A stretch of DNA of 64,000 bases from Mycolicibacterium hodleri. Lineage in GTDB: Bacteria > Actinomycetota > Actinomycetes > Mycobacteriales > Mycobacteriaceae. The notes under the pieces were generated by a model. That model saw nothing but the letters and a program-made list of their open reading frames with translations. It searched no databases and was not told where the DNA came from. Positions 15,909-24,461 of the stretch are shown here, one piece after another; positions within the stretch are counted from its first letter, which is position 1, and each line of letters begins with the position of its first letter. The DNA lies in NCBI RefSeq assembly GCF_006439015.1, contig NZ_RCZG01000007.1:1-64000 (forward strand), in the 5' to 3' direction. The position numbers and the translations under genes are program-made.

Positions 15909-15966
15909 TGTAGGCGGGCCCGTCGAGTGCGGCGCCTCGAGCGGCAGCCCGTGCAACGATCGGGAC

Positions 15967-17799
15967 GTGAAGGAGTTCCTCGATTTCCTTGGTGCGCAGT
16001 CGCCGTACGACCGACTGGACGACGAGGACCTCCAACTGCTCGCCAAGTCGGTCGAGGTCGAGTACTTCACCTCGGACACGGTGATCGTCGAGGCCGACGC
16101 CGCGCCGCTGGACTGCCTCTACGTCGTCCGAGTCGGGGCGGTAGACATCGTCGACCGCGGTCGGATCACGGACGTGCTCGGAGCCGGGGAGACATTCGGC
16201 CACATCTCCGTGTTGTCCGGGCTGCCGCCGCCGCTGCAGGTCCGCGCCGCGGAGGACACCCTGTGCTATCGGATACCCGACCCGCGGACCTTCCTCGCGC
16301 ACCCGGACCGTCTGCGCTTCGCCCACTACGGCGGCTTGGTCGCGCGGGAACGCCTCATCAACTCCGGCGAGTCGTTCGCCCGGCTGGAGCGGCCGATCGG
16401 CGAGGTCGCCCATCCGATCACCTGGTGTGATGCCGACGACGCCATCCGGACGGTCGCTGGTCTCATGACCAACGAGGGCCGGTCGTGCGCGCTGTTCCTC
16501 CACAGGGGACAGATCGGCATCGTCACCGATGACGACTTCCGCCGTCGCGTGGCCACCGGGGAGATCGGTGTCGACGCGCCCATCTCGATGATCGCCAGCA
16601 CCCCGGCGATCGTCATGAGCACCGACCGCACCGTGAGCGCCGCGTATCTGTTCATGGTCGAGCACGGCATCCACCACCTCGTCGTCGTCGACGCCGTCGG
16701 CACGGCGGTCGGCGTCGCGCGGGTCGTCGACATGGCCGCCGCGGAGGTGCGCAACCCGCTGGTGATCCGTTCCGCCGCCGCGGCGGCGACCACCATGGAC
16801 GAGCTCGTCGAGGCCTGCCGCCTGCTCACGCCCACCACGGTGGAGTTGTGGGACGCCGGCCTGCCGGTCGAACATGTCGGTGCACTGCTCTCGGCGATGG
16901 TCGAGTCGATCTTCCAAAAGATCGTCGAGCTGCACACCACGACGTCGCCGCTGGCCGACCTGGACTGCTCGTGGATGCTGATGGGCTCCCTCGGGCGCCG
17001 CGAGCCGCTGCCCAACTCCGACGTCGACACCGCGCTCGCGTGGGCTGTGAGGCAGCCCTCCGATGCCGTATTCACCAGGGAGCAGGTTGCGTCGGCCACC
17101 GGGCCGCTTGTCGCAGCTCTGACCCGTTGTGGTCTGACGCCGTGCCCGCAGGGCCTGAACGCGTCGATGCCCTTGTTCAACCGGTCACAGCGGCAATGGC
17201 GTGAGATGGCCGACGTCTGGCGCGCCAGTCCCGACAACGTCAATTACCTGCTGATGGCCTCGACGGTGTTGGACGCGCGACCGATCACCCGCCCCGTGCT
17301 GATCCAGCCGCTGCGCAACGCGCTGGTCGGCGGCATCGGCCGGGACGCGTTCACGCGCGCGCTGAGTCGATTCTCGATGCTGGACCGTCCGCCCAGTGGA
17401 TTCGTCCGGGGGTTCGTCGTTGAACACTTCGGCGAGCAGAAGGGTCACCTCAACCTCAAGAAGTCCGGTCTGCGTCCGGTGGCCTCGCTCGCCCGCGCCC
17501 TGGCACAACGCACCGGCGACCCCACCGGGTCCACTCTCCAGCGGCTCGACCGCGCGCGTCGAAGCGGTCTGCTGACCGCCGACGAGGCCGACGCGCTGGC
17601 GGGGGCCTTCAAGCTGTTCTACCACCTGGTGTTCGAGAGCCAGATCGCGGCGATCAAGGACGGCAGACCCGTCGAATCCGCCATCGACCCGGGCAAGCTC
17701 GATCCCCTGGAACGACGCCACCTCCGTAGCGCCTTCCGGACGATCAACGGAATCCAGGACCGGTTGAGCCGCAAGTGGTTCGGCTACGAGGGACTGTGA
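15967..17799 (+). CDS. cNMP-binding / CBS / DUF294 putative nucleotidyltransferase
   Basis: A cytosolic signalling-type protein of 610 residues with four parts. These are an N-terminal cyclic-nucleotide-binding barrel (about 1-115, with GAGETFGHISVLSG), two CBS motifs (about 150-275) and a DUF294 nucleotidyltransferase core. The core carries GSLGRREPLPNSDVDTALAW, the GS...SDxD metal-binding signature, near residue 340. A helical DUF294 C-terminal domain runs about 470-605. The order matches GlnD-like regulatory proteins of unsettled substrate. GTG 15967 is the first start that keeps the cNMP domain intact; the frame is open far upstream but only antisense to GH13. It is followed 2 bases later by an exonuclease gene. 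Confidence 0.85.
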   Translation: MKEFLDFLGAQSPYDRLDDEDLQLLAKSVEVEYFTSDTVIVEADAAPLDCLYVVRVGAVDIVDRGRITDVLGAGETFGHISVLSGLPPPLQVRAAEDTLCYRIPDPRTFLAHPDRLRFAHYGGLVARERLINSGESFARLERPIGEVAHPITWCDADDAIRTVAGLMTNEGRSCALFLHRGQIGIVTDDDFRRRVATGEIGVDAPISMIASTPAIVMSTDRTVSAAYLFMVEHGIHHLVVVDAVGTAVGVARVVDMAAAEVRNPLVIRSAAAAATTMDELVEACRLLTPTTVELWDAGLPVEHVGALLSAMVESIFQKIVELHTTTSPLADLDCSWMLMGSLGRREPLPNSDVDTALAWAVRQPSDAVFTREQVASATGPLVAALTRCGLTPCPQGLNASMPLFNRSQRQWREMADVWRASPDNVNYLLMASTVLDARPITRPVLIQPLRNALVGGIGRDAFTRALSRFSMLDRPPSGFVRGFVVEHFGEQKGHLNLKKSGLRPVASLARALAQRTGDPTGSTLQRLDRARRSGLLTADEADALAGAFKLFYHLVFESQIAAIKDGRPVESAIDPGKLDPLERRHLRSAFRTINGIQDRLSRKWFGYEGL

Positions 17800-17801
17800 G
17801 A

Positions 17802-18461
17802 ATGGCGACTGCCTGGACACGCGGACTTCGCGATCTGCGCAGACGCCGGCCACGCCGTAAGGCCGCGGACGACGTGGACTGGCGGATGGACACCTTCATC
17901 GTGATCGACCTCGAGACCACCGGGCTCGACCCTCGGCGCGACCACATCGTGTCCTACGGCGCGGTGCCGATCCGCGGCGGGAGGGTCAAGACGGCCGAGT
18001 CGGTGTACGGCCTCGTCCATGTACCTGGCGACGTGCCCCCGAGTTCGGTCAAGTTCCACAATCTGCGGACCCAGGACCTCGAAGCGGCACCGCCACTGGC
18101 TGAGTGCGTCGCCGTTCTCGACGACTTGGTCGGCGATCATCCCGTCGTCGCGCACTGCGCCTGGATCGAACGGTCATTCCTCCGCAAGGCATTTCGCCGT
18201 TCCTACCTTCCGTTCGCCAGCCCGATCGTCGACACGGCCGTCCTGGCCCGGCACATTCTCGACGTCGACATCGGCCCCGACCAAGCGGTGTCGTTGGAGT
18301 ACGCCGCCAACGCCCTCGGACTACCTGTTCACTCGCCTCATCACGCGCTCGGGGATGCCGTCACCACGGCCAGCCTGTTCATCGCGCTGGCAGGTCAACT
18401 GGAACACGGCAAGGCCCTCACCACTGCCAAGCTGCTGGAACTGTCGGAAGCACGACCATGA
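17802..18461 (+). CDS. DnaQ-like 3'-5' exonuclease
   Basis: A DEDD-superfamily exonuclease of 219 residues. ExoI is IDLETTGLD (Asp36, Glu38), ExoII lies around VVAHCAWIERSF, and ExoIII is HHALGDAVTTASLF, giving the HxxxxxD of the DEDDh type. A basic N-terminal tail (RGLRDLRRRRPRRK) precedes the domain and might aid nucleic-acid binding. It starts 2 bases after the cNMP/CBS/DUF294 gene; this gene pair recurs in bacteria and suggests a joint function, perhaps turnover of a nucleotide second messenger or RNA rather than replication proofreading. That function is inferred from pairing only. Confidence 0.85.
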   Translation: MATAWTRGLRDLRRRRPRRKAADDVDWRMDTFIVIDLETTGLDPRRDHIVSYGAVPIRGGRVKTAESVYGLVHVPGDVPPSSVKFHNLRTQDLEAAPPLAECVAVLDDLVGDHPVVAHCAWIERSFLRKAFRRSYLPFASPIVDTAVLARHILDVDIGPDQAVSLEYAANALGLPVHSPHHALGDAVTTASLFIALAGQLEHGKALTTAKLLELSEARP

Positions 18462-18674
18462 CGGGATCTCGCCCGGCGATGCGCACGGCGATCCGGTGCA
18501 TCGGACCGTACTGTGTGCTCGAACTCCGCTGAGCTCGCAGTGAGATTCAGCTGAGCCGTCGACGCGCGTCGGTGTGACTTAGGACGTGGGTGTTTCGTCT
18601 GCTATGCGGACGGGAACAACTCGCCCATCGTCCACGTTGTCGCGACAACGGCACTGGGACCCGAAAGGACGAAA

Positions 18675-18974
18675 ATGGCCACTGATTACGACGCGCCACG
18701 CCAGAAGGAATCCGACGATGTGGTCGACGAGTCGCTCGAGGCGTTGGCTGGACGTCGCAACGACGCCGCCACCGCGGTGCTCGACGTCGACGACGGCGAA
18801 GAGCTCGAGGACTTCGAACTGCCAGGAGCGGATCTGTCCGGTGAGGAGTTCACCGTCCGGGTGGTGCCCAAGCAGCGGGACGAGTTCACCTGCTCGAGTT
18901 GCTTCCTCGTGCAGCACAGCCACCGTCTGGCGCGACAGGTCGGTGACAGGATGATCTGCGCTGACTGCGCCTAG
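18675..18974 (+). CDS. DUF4193 zinc-ribbon-like small acidic protein
   Basis: A protein of 99 residues matching the mycobacterial DUF4193 family (Rv2699c-like). It has an acidic N-terminal region (VDVDDGEELEDFELPG) and a C-terminal zinc-ribbon with CSSC and CADC pairs (about residues 75-99), separated by SHRLARQVGDRMI. Family members are abundant small cytosolic proteins, with a proposed relation to the transcription/translation machinery but no proven function. It stands alone with a 213-base upstream gap holding a weak DosR-like half site at 18573-18588 (GTGACTTAGGACG). Confidence 0.85.
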   Translation: MATDYDAPRQKESDDVVDESLEALAGRRNDAATAVLDVDDGEELEDFELPGADLSGEEFTVRVVPKQRDEFTCSSCFLVQHSHRLARQVGDRMICADCA

Positions 18975-19001
18975 AGCGCTGACCCACCGCGACCGCCGCC
19001 G

Positions 19002-20213
19002 TCACGGCGCCGGCGCGGCGGGCAGGGTCAACGTGAACGTTGCCCCGCCGCCGGGCGTCTGCGAGACGCCGATGTGGCCGCGATGGGCGACCGCAATCTC
19101 TCGGACCAGTGCCAGTCCGATGCCATAGCGTTGGCGACCCGCCGTAGCGGTGTGGTTCTGACCGTGGGCGAACCTGGTGAACAGCGTCGCGACAGCGTCG
19201 GGATCCACCCCGACCCCGTCGTCGCTCACTTCGGTGATGACGTCGTCTCCGCGTCGATCGACGCGAATCACTATCTTTCCGCCCGAATGTTCGTGTGCGA
19301 GCGCGTTGTCGACCAACGACGTGAGCGCGCGTCGGAGAGCGGCAATCGATCCGAGAACCACGAAATCCCCCGCGGCCACGCCCCGACGGTCGACGTCGAG
19401 GCCGACGCCCGCTCCTTCGGCGTGCCCGGCCATGCTGTCGCGGACCGCGTCGGCCACCTCGGCGAGGTCGACACGGTCGTGGGTGACGCCGTTCGTCGCC
19501 ATCGACGCCGATGCCAGGAGATCCTCGATCACCTCGCCCAACGCCCTGGTGTCGGCCGCCAACGCGTCGATCTGATCCTTGGTCTGGCGTGCGTCACCGT
19601 CGTCGAACCTGCGAGCCAGGAGCTGAATCCTGGTGTGTAGCACCGTCAACGGTGCGCGCAGCTCATGGGAGGCGTCAGCGACGAACCGTCGCTGCAGAGC
19701 CAATGCATCGGCGAGCGGGCGAATCGACCGCCGAGTGAGGAGGACGACAACGGCAATCGACGCGAGAATTCCCGCCAGTTCCGCGGCACCCAGCGACAGC
19801 AGCAGGCGGTGGCGGCCCTCCTCGTAAGACTCCAGGGCGAGCATCGCGACCACTCTGCCCTGGGGCTTGTCGGCCACCAGGACGCGATACTGCTCGTCGC
19901 CAAGCCGGGCCTCCGAGAACCCGGGCGGCCTCGCAAGAAGGTCTGCCGTCGGAAGATCGCGGATGCTCCCCTGCACGTTGCCCTCGAGGTCTCGCACGAC
20001 GAGTTGCATGCCCGGCGGCGGATCGGTGGCATCGTCTGCCGTCGACGCGACCGAGGTGAGCTGATGGGCGATCTGCTGGTTCTGGACGCGAACGTCGACC
20101 AGGAAGATCACCGCGCCGACCACCAGCAACACCGCAGCGAGTGCGAGCGACGCCTGGATCGCGGCGATCCGGCCCGCACGACGTACGACGTCGAGGTCGC
20201 TCCCGGAGGTCAT
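19002..20213 (-). CDS. Sensor histidine kinase
   Basis: A membrane sensor kinase of 403 residues. Helix 1 is at about 17-41, the extracytoplasmic sensor is about 42-138 and helix 2 about 140-160. A HisKA domain with ASHELRAPL (His183) follows, then an HATPase domain with N box VDNALAHE, G1 DDGVGVDPD, F box FTRFAHG and G2 GIGLALVREIA. It should autophosphorylate on His183 and pass phosphate to the response regulator encoded just upstream. Its ATG overlaps the regulator's stop (ATGA). The input signal is not evident; the periplasmic loop has no cysteines or clear ligand motif. Confidence 0.92.
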   Translation of the reverse strand: MTSGSDLDVVRRAGRIAAIQASLALAAVLLVVGAVIFLVDVRVQNQQIAHQLTSVASTADDATDPPPGMQLVVRDLEGNVQGSIRDLPTADLLARPPGFSEARLGDEQYRVLVADKPQGRVVAMLALESYEEGRHRLLLSLGAAELAGILASIAVVVLLTRRSIRPLADALALQRRFVADASHELRAPLTVLHTRIQLLARRFDDGDARQTKDQIDALAADTRALGEVIEDLLASASMATNGVTHDRVDLAEVADAVRDSMAGHAEGAGVGLDVDRRGVAAGDFVVLGSIAALRRALTSLVDNALAHEHSGGKIVIRVDRRGDDVITEVSDDGVGVDPDAVATLFTRFAHGQNHTATAGRQRYGIGLALVREIAVAHRGHIGVSQTPGGGATFTLTLPAAPAP

Positions 20214-20884
20214 GACGCCCCGAACCGGTACCCGGTGCCGTGAATCGTCCGCACCGCCGATTTTCCCAGTTTGCGACGCAGATAGTGCACGTAGGTATCC
20301 ACCACACCGGGGGTGTCGACGCCGTCGAACGCTGAACTGAGCAGCTGGCCGCGCGTGAAGATTCGACTGGGGGCCAACATCAGGACAGTCAGCAGCGCAG
20401 CTTCCCGTTCGGACAGCTCCACCTCCGGTGGCAACCCCCACCCACTCACGGAGCGTGTCACGCGATTCAATACCAGTCCGTCGACGCGCAGCGTCGAACC
20501 GTCGTCGGGCCGTCGGAGCAACGCCCGGATCCGAGCGAGCAGCTCCGGCACCTCGAACGGCTTGACCAGGTAGTCCTGCGCACCCGCATCCAGACCGTCC
20601 ACGCGATCGGCCGTCGAACCCCGCGCCGTCAGCACGAGTACGGGTGTCGCAATGCCCCGTGACCGCAGCACCCCGACCAGTTCGACGCCATCCATGACCG
20701 GTAACCCGCGATCGACGATTGCCGCGTCGAAGTGACCCGTCAGCGCGAGGTGGAGGCCCTGCTGACCGTCGTAGGCCACGTCGACGTCGTAACCCTCGTC
20801 GGTGAAGAGCGCGACGAGCATCGCGCTCAGGGCGCGGTCGTCTTCGACGATGAGCAGCGTCGGCGCTGGGGTTCGGTCGGCCAC
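20210..20884 (-). CDS. OmpR-type response regulator
   Basis: A two-domain regulator of 224 residues. The receiver has the acidic pocket IVEDD (Asp15/16), phospho-acceptor Asp58 in AAIVDRGLP, conserved Thr in LTARG and Lys in VKPFE. A winged-helix output domain of the Trans_reg_C type follows, with VELSEREAALLTVLML and the recognition region VDTYVHYLRRKLG...GTGYRF. GTG 20884 is used, as there is no in-frame ATG nearby and it lies directly before the receiver. It is divergently placed (61 bases) from the proline-rich protein and redox cluster, which is therefore a candidate target. Confidence 0.92.
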   Translation of the reverse strand: MADRTPAPTLLIVEDDRALSAMLVALFTDEGYDVDVAYDGQQGLHLALTGHFDAAIVDRGLPVMDGVELVGVLRSRGIATPVLVLTARGSTADRVDGLDAGAQDYLVKPFEVPELLARIRALLRRPDDGSTLRVDGLVLNRVTRSVSGWGLPPEVELSEREAALLTVLMLAPSRIFTRGQLLSSAFDGVDTPGVVDTYVHYLRRKLGKSAVRTIHGTGYRFGAS

Positions 20885-20945
20885 TCGATGAGCGTGCCAC
20901 GGGAGTTCTTCGAAGGCTTGAAGAAACGATTGCCAGCATGGGCGC

Positions 20946-21407
20946 ATGGACTCACCCCGTTCGGGATTTCGACGTGCCGCCGCCGCATCATGGGCTTTGA
21001 TGGGGCTCGGGGTCGCCGGGGTCGCAGGTGCCTCCGCCCTCGCGTACGCCGACACCGTCAAACCGCCGCCGAAGGCTCCGATCGTCGCGGTCGACCCCGC
21101 CCCGCCGGAACTGATCCCGTCACCCATCCTGGCCCCGCCGCCGCCGCCCGACGTCCCGGCCACCACCGTCGACCCGCCGCCGATGGCTGCCGAGACTCCC
21201 GTCCAGCAGACGCCCGAGTACACCCCGGCGCCGCAATACACACCCGAACCCCAATACACGCCGGTGCCCCAGCACACGCCGGTGCCCGAATACACGACGC
21301 AGGCGCCCAAGCCCACCACGCTCCCGACGACAAAGCGACGCCTCGCACCCACCACGGTGATGGCGCCGAACTACTCGCCCCAAATCACGATTTCTCGCGG
21401 CTCGTGA
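20946..21407 (+). CDS. Proline-rich exported or membrane-anchored protein
   Basis: A protein of 153 residues with an N-terminal hydrophobic helix (ASWALMGLGVAGVAGASALAYA) that can act as signal or anchor. The rest is extended Pro/Thr-rich sequence with repeats of the type QYTPEPQYTPVPQHTPVPEYT. There is no enzyme domain, and no FMN-attachment motif that would make it the ApbE substrate. It overlaps the ApbE gene start (GTGA). It may be a wall-spanning spacer for the adjacent membrane redox system; that is inference from order and composition. Confidence 0.6.
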   Translation: MDSPRSGFRRAAAASWALMGLGVAGVAGASALAYADTVKPPPKAPIVAVDPAPPELIPSPILAPPPPPDVPATTVDPPPMAAETPVQQTPEYTPAPQYTPEPQYTPVPQHTPVPEYTTQAPKPTTLPTTKRRLAPTTVMAPNYSPQITISRGS

Positions 21408-22333
21408 CACTCACCGCAGTGCAGACCGCAGAGGTCCGCTGGCAGCGATGGAGCATGGACATGCAGATCGTCGTCACGGAGCCGGGTGCACTCGTCGACG
21501 CGAGGGCGGAGGCCGATGCGGAACTCGACGTCGTCGAAGCAGCCGCCTCACGCTTTCGACCTGACTCCGAAATCAATGCACTGGCAAGAACATTCGGCCG
21601 CCCGACCCGCGTCAGCGAAACGCTGGCTGACCTAGTGGATGCCGCGCTGACGGCGGCGCGTCTGACCGACGGTGACGTCGATCCGACGGTCGGCGCTGCG
21701 CTCGTCGCACTCGGCTATGACGCTGACATCGCCGAGGTCCGCAGGGCCTCCGCTGCGGTGCCTGCGTTCACCACCGCGGCGCACTGGTCGATGATCGCGT
21801 TCGACGGCCAAAACGTCACCACGCCAGCCGGAGTCCTGCTCGATCTCGGAGCCACCGCCAAGGCGGTAGCTGCGGATCAGTGCGCCCAACGCATCCACGC
21901 GGCGACGAGAAGCGGCGTTCTGGTGAATCTCGGCGGCGACATCGCGACCGCCGGTCGTGCGCCGGAGGGCGGCTGGCAAGTCCTGGTCCAAGACAACGAC
22001 GACGAGCCGGCAAGCTCAATCGCCCTGCCGCCGGGAGCCGCTCTGGCGACGTCGAGCACCCTGCGTCGACGGTGGCGCAATGGCGATGAACTCGTCCATC
22101 ACATCATCGACCCGAGGACGGGACGTTCCGCAGATCCGGTGTGGCGGACGGTCAGCGTCGCGGCACAGACATGTTTCGCCGCCAACACCGTCGCCACCGC
22201 CGCCATCGTTCGAGGCCGACCCGCCTTGGAGTGGATCCGCAGCCTGGGGATGGCGGCCCGGCTCGTCGACGCACACCGCGGCGTCCACACCGTCGGTACG
22301 TGGCCGACCTGCCGCGGCGAGGCTCGGGCATGA
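21404..22333 (+). CDS. apbE: FAD:protein FMN transferase (ApbE family)
   Basis: A protein of 309 residues covering the ApbE fold. Marks are the N-terminal WSMDMQIVV region, SRFRPDSEINAL, the GVLLDLGATAKAVAADQCA block, LVNLGGDIATAG, and HHIIDPRTGRSADPVWRTVSV near the metal site. The family transfers FMN from FAD to a Thr of exported flavoproteins. There is no signal peptide, so it would act in the cytosol or need another start. GTG 21404 overlaps the preceding stop. The next genes encode a ferric-reductase-like membrane protein, a NuoF-like protein and a ferredoxin, all coupled by ATGA/GTGA overlaps. Confidence 0.88.
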   Translation: MTLTAVQTAEVRWQRWSMDMQIVVTEPGALVDARAEADAELDVVEAAASRFRPDSEINALARTFGRPTRVSETLADLVDAALTAARLTDGDVDPTVGAALVALGYDADIAEVRRASAAVPAFTTAAHWSMIAFDGQNVTTPAGVLLDLGATAKAVAADQCAQRIHAATRSGVLVNLGGDIATAGRAPEGGWQVLVQDNDDEPASSIALPPGAALATSSTLRRRWRNGDELVHHIIDPRTGRSADPVWRTVSVAAQTCFAANTVATAAIVRGRPALEWIRSLGMAARLVDAHRGVHTVGTWPTCRGEARA

Positions 22334-22890
22334 CCGATCAGGCGCTCTGGGCGCTGGGTCGCGGTACCGGGATCACGGCCCTCGCGTTTCTGACGCTCTC
22401 GCTGGGTCTCGGCATCGCCACGCGGTCGGGCCGTCCATTGGCGACGTTGCCTCGCTTCGCCGTGGTTGACGTGCACCGCTTCGCTGCACTGGCCGGAACC
22501 CTACTGGTGGCAATGCATCTCGGGCTGCTCTTCTTCGACCCATACGCACAATTGCGGTTGCTGGATTTCGTGATTCCGTTCCTCGGCGCCTACCGGCCGC
22601 TGTGGCTTGGATTGGGCACTCTCGCCGTCGACGTCCTCATCGTGGTGATCGTCAGCAGCCTGCTTCGACATCGCCTGGGAGTGCGCACCTTTCGCGCCGT
22701 GCACTGGGCGACCTACGCGTTGTGGCCGACGGCGTTGGCCCACGCACTGGGCAACGGCACCGACGCCGGCCGCACCTGGTTCCTGGTGTTCGCAGCGTCC
22801 TGCGCGTTGATCGTCGCCGCTGCCCTGACGTGGCGACTTCGAGCTGATTTCGTCGAGTATGCCGACAAGCGAATCGTGGAGCGTCGATGA
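22330..22890 (+). CDS. Ferric-reductase-like transmembrane (haem b) protein
   Basis: A membrane protein of 186 residues with about five to six helices. His residues spaced in helices fit bis-His haem b binding of the ferric reductase-like TM domain: VDVHRFAALAGTLLVAMH in one helix and AVHWATYALWPTALAH in a later one. There is no FAD/NAD-binding C-terminal domain, so electrons must come from partner proteins; the adjacent NuoF-like protein and ferredoxin are the obvious candidates. It overlaps ApbE (ATGA) and the next gene (ATGA). Acceptor unknown. Confidence 0.8.
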   Translation: MTDQALWALGRGTGITALAFLTLSLGLGIATRSGRPLATLPRFAVVDVHRFAALAGTLLVAMHLGLLFFDPYAQLRLLDFVIPFLGAYRPLWLGLGTLAVDVLIVVIVSSLLRHRLGVRTFRAVHWATYALWPTALAHALGNGTDAGRTWFLVFAASCALIVAAALTWRLRADFVEYADKRIVERR

Positions 22891-24158
22891 AGAATCAAGA
22901 CTCACACCGGGAACCGCCCATCGCCCATCGTCTCTTCGCCGCGGGCGGGCCGAGTCTTCGCGAACACGACGCGCGGTTCGGACGGCCACCCACGGGTTCG
23001 GCGGAGACGCTCGTCTCGACGCTTGAGCAGGCCGGACTGACGGGTCGGGGCGGCGCCGGGTTCCCCACCGGCCGCAAGATCGCTTCGGTCACCGGGCGCA
23101 GACCGGTCGTGATCGGCAACGGCGCCGAAGGCGAGCCGCTCGGCAGCAAGGACGCCGTGTTGCTCACTCGATCGCCTCAACTGGTGCTCGATGGCTTACA
23201 GCTGGCTGCGGAGGCTGTCGGCGCCAAGACCATCTACCTGTACCTGCCGAGTCAGGTAGCAGTGACCGCACGGTTCGCGATCGCCGAGCGTGCCGCCGCT
23301 GGCCGGGACCGATACCCGACGACTGTCGTGGAAGCCCCCGACACATTCGTCGCTGGGGAGGAATCGGCCGTCGTGGCGAGGATCGAAGGCGGGCCTGCGC
23401 TACCCCGCGACCGCACCGTCCTGATCTCCACGTCTGGCCTCCGCGGCCGCCCGACACTGGTCAACAACGTCGAAACCCTGGCCCACGTCGCGTTGATCGC
23501 CCGCTATGGCTCTCGCTGGTTCAGGTCGGTCGGAGACCCTGCACAGCCCGGCACCATGCTGGTCACGCTGTCGGGCGCATCCGGCGGGCAGTCCGTCGTC
23601 GAGGTCCCGACCGGAATCCCACTCACTGACGTGATCTCGCACTGCGCGGTCACCGATCTCCGGTACGTGAGCGCAGCGCTGATCGGGGGCTACCACGGCA
23701 GCTGGATCCCCTCGTCGGCGTTCGCCCATTGCACACTCTCCAGATCCGGTCTGGCCCATCTCGGGGCCAGCCCCGGCGCAGGCATCGTCCATACGCTCCC
23801 CATCGACGAGTGCGGTCTCGCCCGTACCGCCGACATCGTCGCCTATCTCGCTGAACAGGGCGCGAGGCAGTGCGGGCCATGCCGCAACGGATTGCCAAGG
23901 CTCGCAACGCTCTTCGACGAACTCGCCTTCGGACACGTCGACGACGCCCTCCTCGATGAGGTGCACCGGGCCCTCGGCCTGGTGGACGGGCGCGGATCGT
24001 GTCGCCATCCGGACGGAACCGTACGGATGGCGCGCAGTGCGCTGACCGTCTTCGCACACGACATCGACCAGCACCGCTACGGCCGCTGCGATGCCGCCGT
24101 CGCCACGGTGCAAAGCACTGGCCATTCTCGGGCCCGCCACAGCGAGTGCCGCGCGTGA
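22887..24158 (+). CDS. NuoF-like NADH-binding flavoprotein subunit
   Basis: A protein of 423 residues related to the 51-kDa NADH dehydrogenase subunit. It has the FMN loop TGRGGAGFPTGRK (about residue 52), the NADH-site segment VAGEESAVVARIEGG and a SLBB-like domain in the middle. The C-terminal Fe-S region is altered: only CGPC plus one downstream Cys (GRGSC) replace the usual CxxCxxC...C ligands, so its cluster may be three-liganded or absent. It probably moves electrons between NAD(P)H and the neighbouring ferredoxin/haem protein. It overlaps both neighbours by four bases. Confidence 0.8.
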   Translation: MKNQDSHREPPIAHRLFAAGGPSLREHDARFGRPPTGSAETLVSTLEQAGLTGRGGAGFPTGRKIASVTGRRPVVIGNGAEGEPLGSKDAVLLTRSPQLVLDGLQLAAEAVGAKTIYLYLPSQVAVTARFAIAERAAAGRDRYPTTVVEAPDTFVAGEESAVVARIEGGPALPRDRTVLISTSGLRGRPTLVNNVETLAHVALIARYGSRWFRSVGDPAQPGTMLVTLSGASGGQSVVEVPTGIPLTDVISHCAVTDLRYVSAALIGGYHGSWIPSSAFAHCTLSRSGLAHLGASPGAGIVHTLPIDECGLARTADIVAYLAEQGARQCGPCRNGLPRLATLFDELAFGHVDDALLDEVHRALGLVDGRGSCRHPDGTVRMARSALTVFAHDIDQHRYGRCDAAVATVQSTGHSRARHSECRA

Positions 24159-24391
24159 AGAAGCCTCCGAATTCCGCGCGACTGCACATCGACTGGACCA
24201 GATGCGACGGACGCGGGCTGTGCACAGAGTTACTTCCGACACTTCTGCAGCGCGATGACTGGGGCTACCCTGTGGTACGCAACGGAGCCCGCGAACCCCA
24301 GATCCCATCCGGCGACCTGGCCGAGGCGCGCATCGCAGTCAATCGCTGCCCGCGGCTCGCCCTGTCACTGATCACACCACCTCCATCCTGA
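24155..24391 (+). CDS. Small 3Fe-4S-type ferredoxin
   Basis: A ferredoxin of 78 residues of the short mycobacterial type. It has HIDWTRCDGRGLC near the N terminus (Cys in a Cx5C spacing) and NRCP near the C terminus, i.e. three ligands, the pattern of [3Fe-4S] ferredoxins. It is encoded with GTG overlapping the NuoF-like stop and is likely the soluble electron carrier of the ApbE/ferric-reductase-like cluster. There is no P450 gene nearby, in contrast with many such ferredoxins. Confidence 0.8.
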   Translation: MKKPPNSARLHIDWTRCDGRGLCTELLPTLLQRDDWGYPVVRNGAREPQIPSGDLAEARIAVNRCPRLALSLITPPPS

Positions 24392-24461
24392 GCGGGCAGC
24401 GCGGCCCGACTCAGGTGTTCAACCAGCCCGACGTCCACCCACCCCGACAAGGAACTAACTA

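Noticed and set aside
13870..15966. Long open frame antisense to the GH13 gene and in frame with the cNMP/CBS protein
   Set aside because: The sequence before 15967 is the complement of a well-conserved GH13 enzyme and has no domain of its own. The cNMP domain starts naturally at GTG 15967.
18573..18588. DosR box before the DUF4193 gene
   Set aside because: GTGACTTAGGACG matches only one half well. DUF4193 is not known to be DosR-controlled, so I do not list it as a site.
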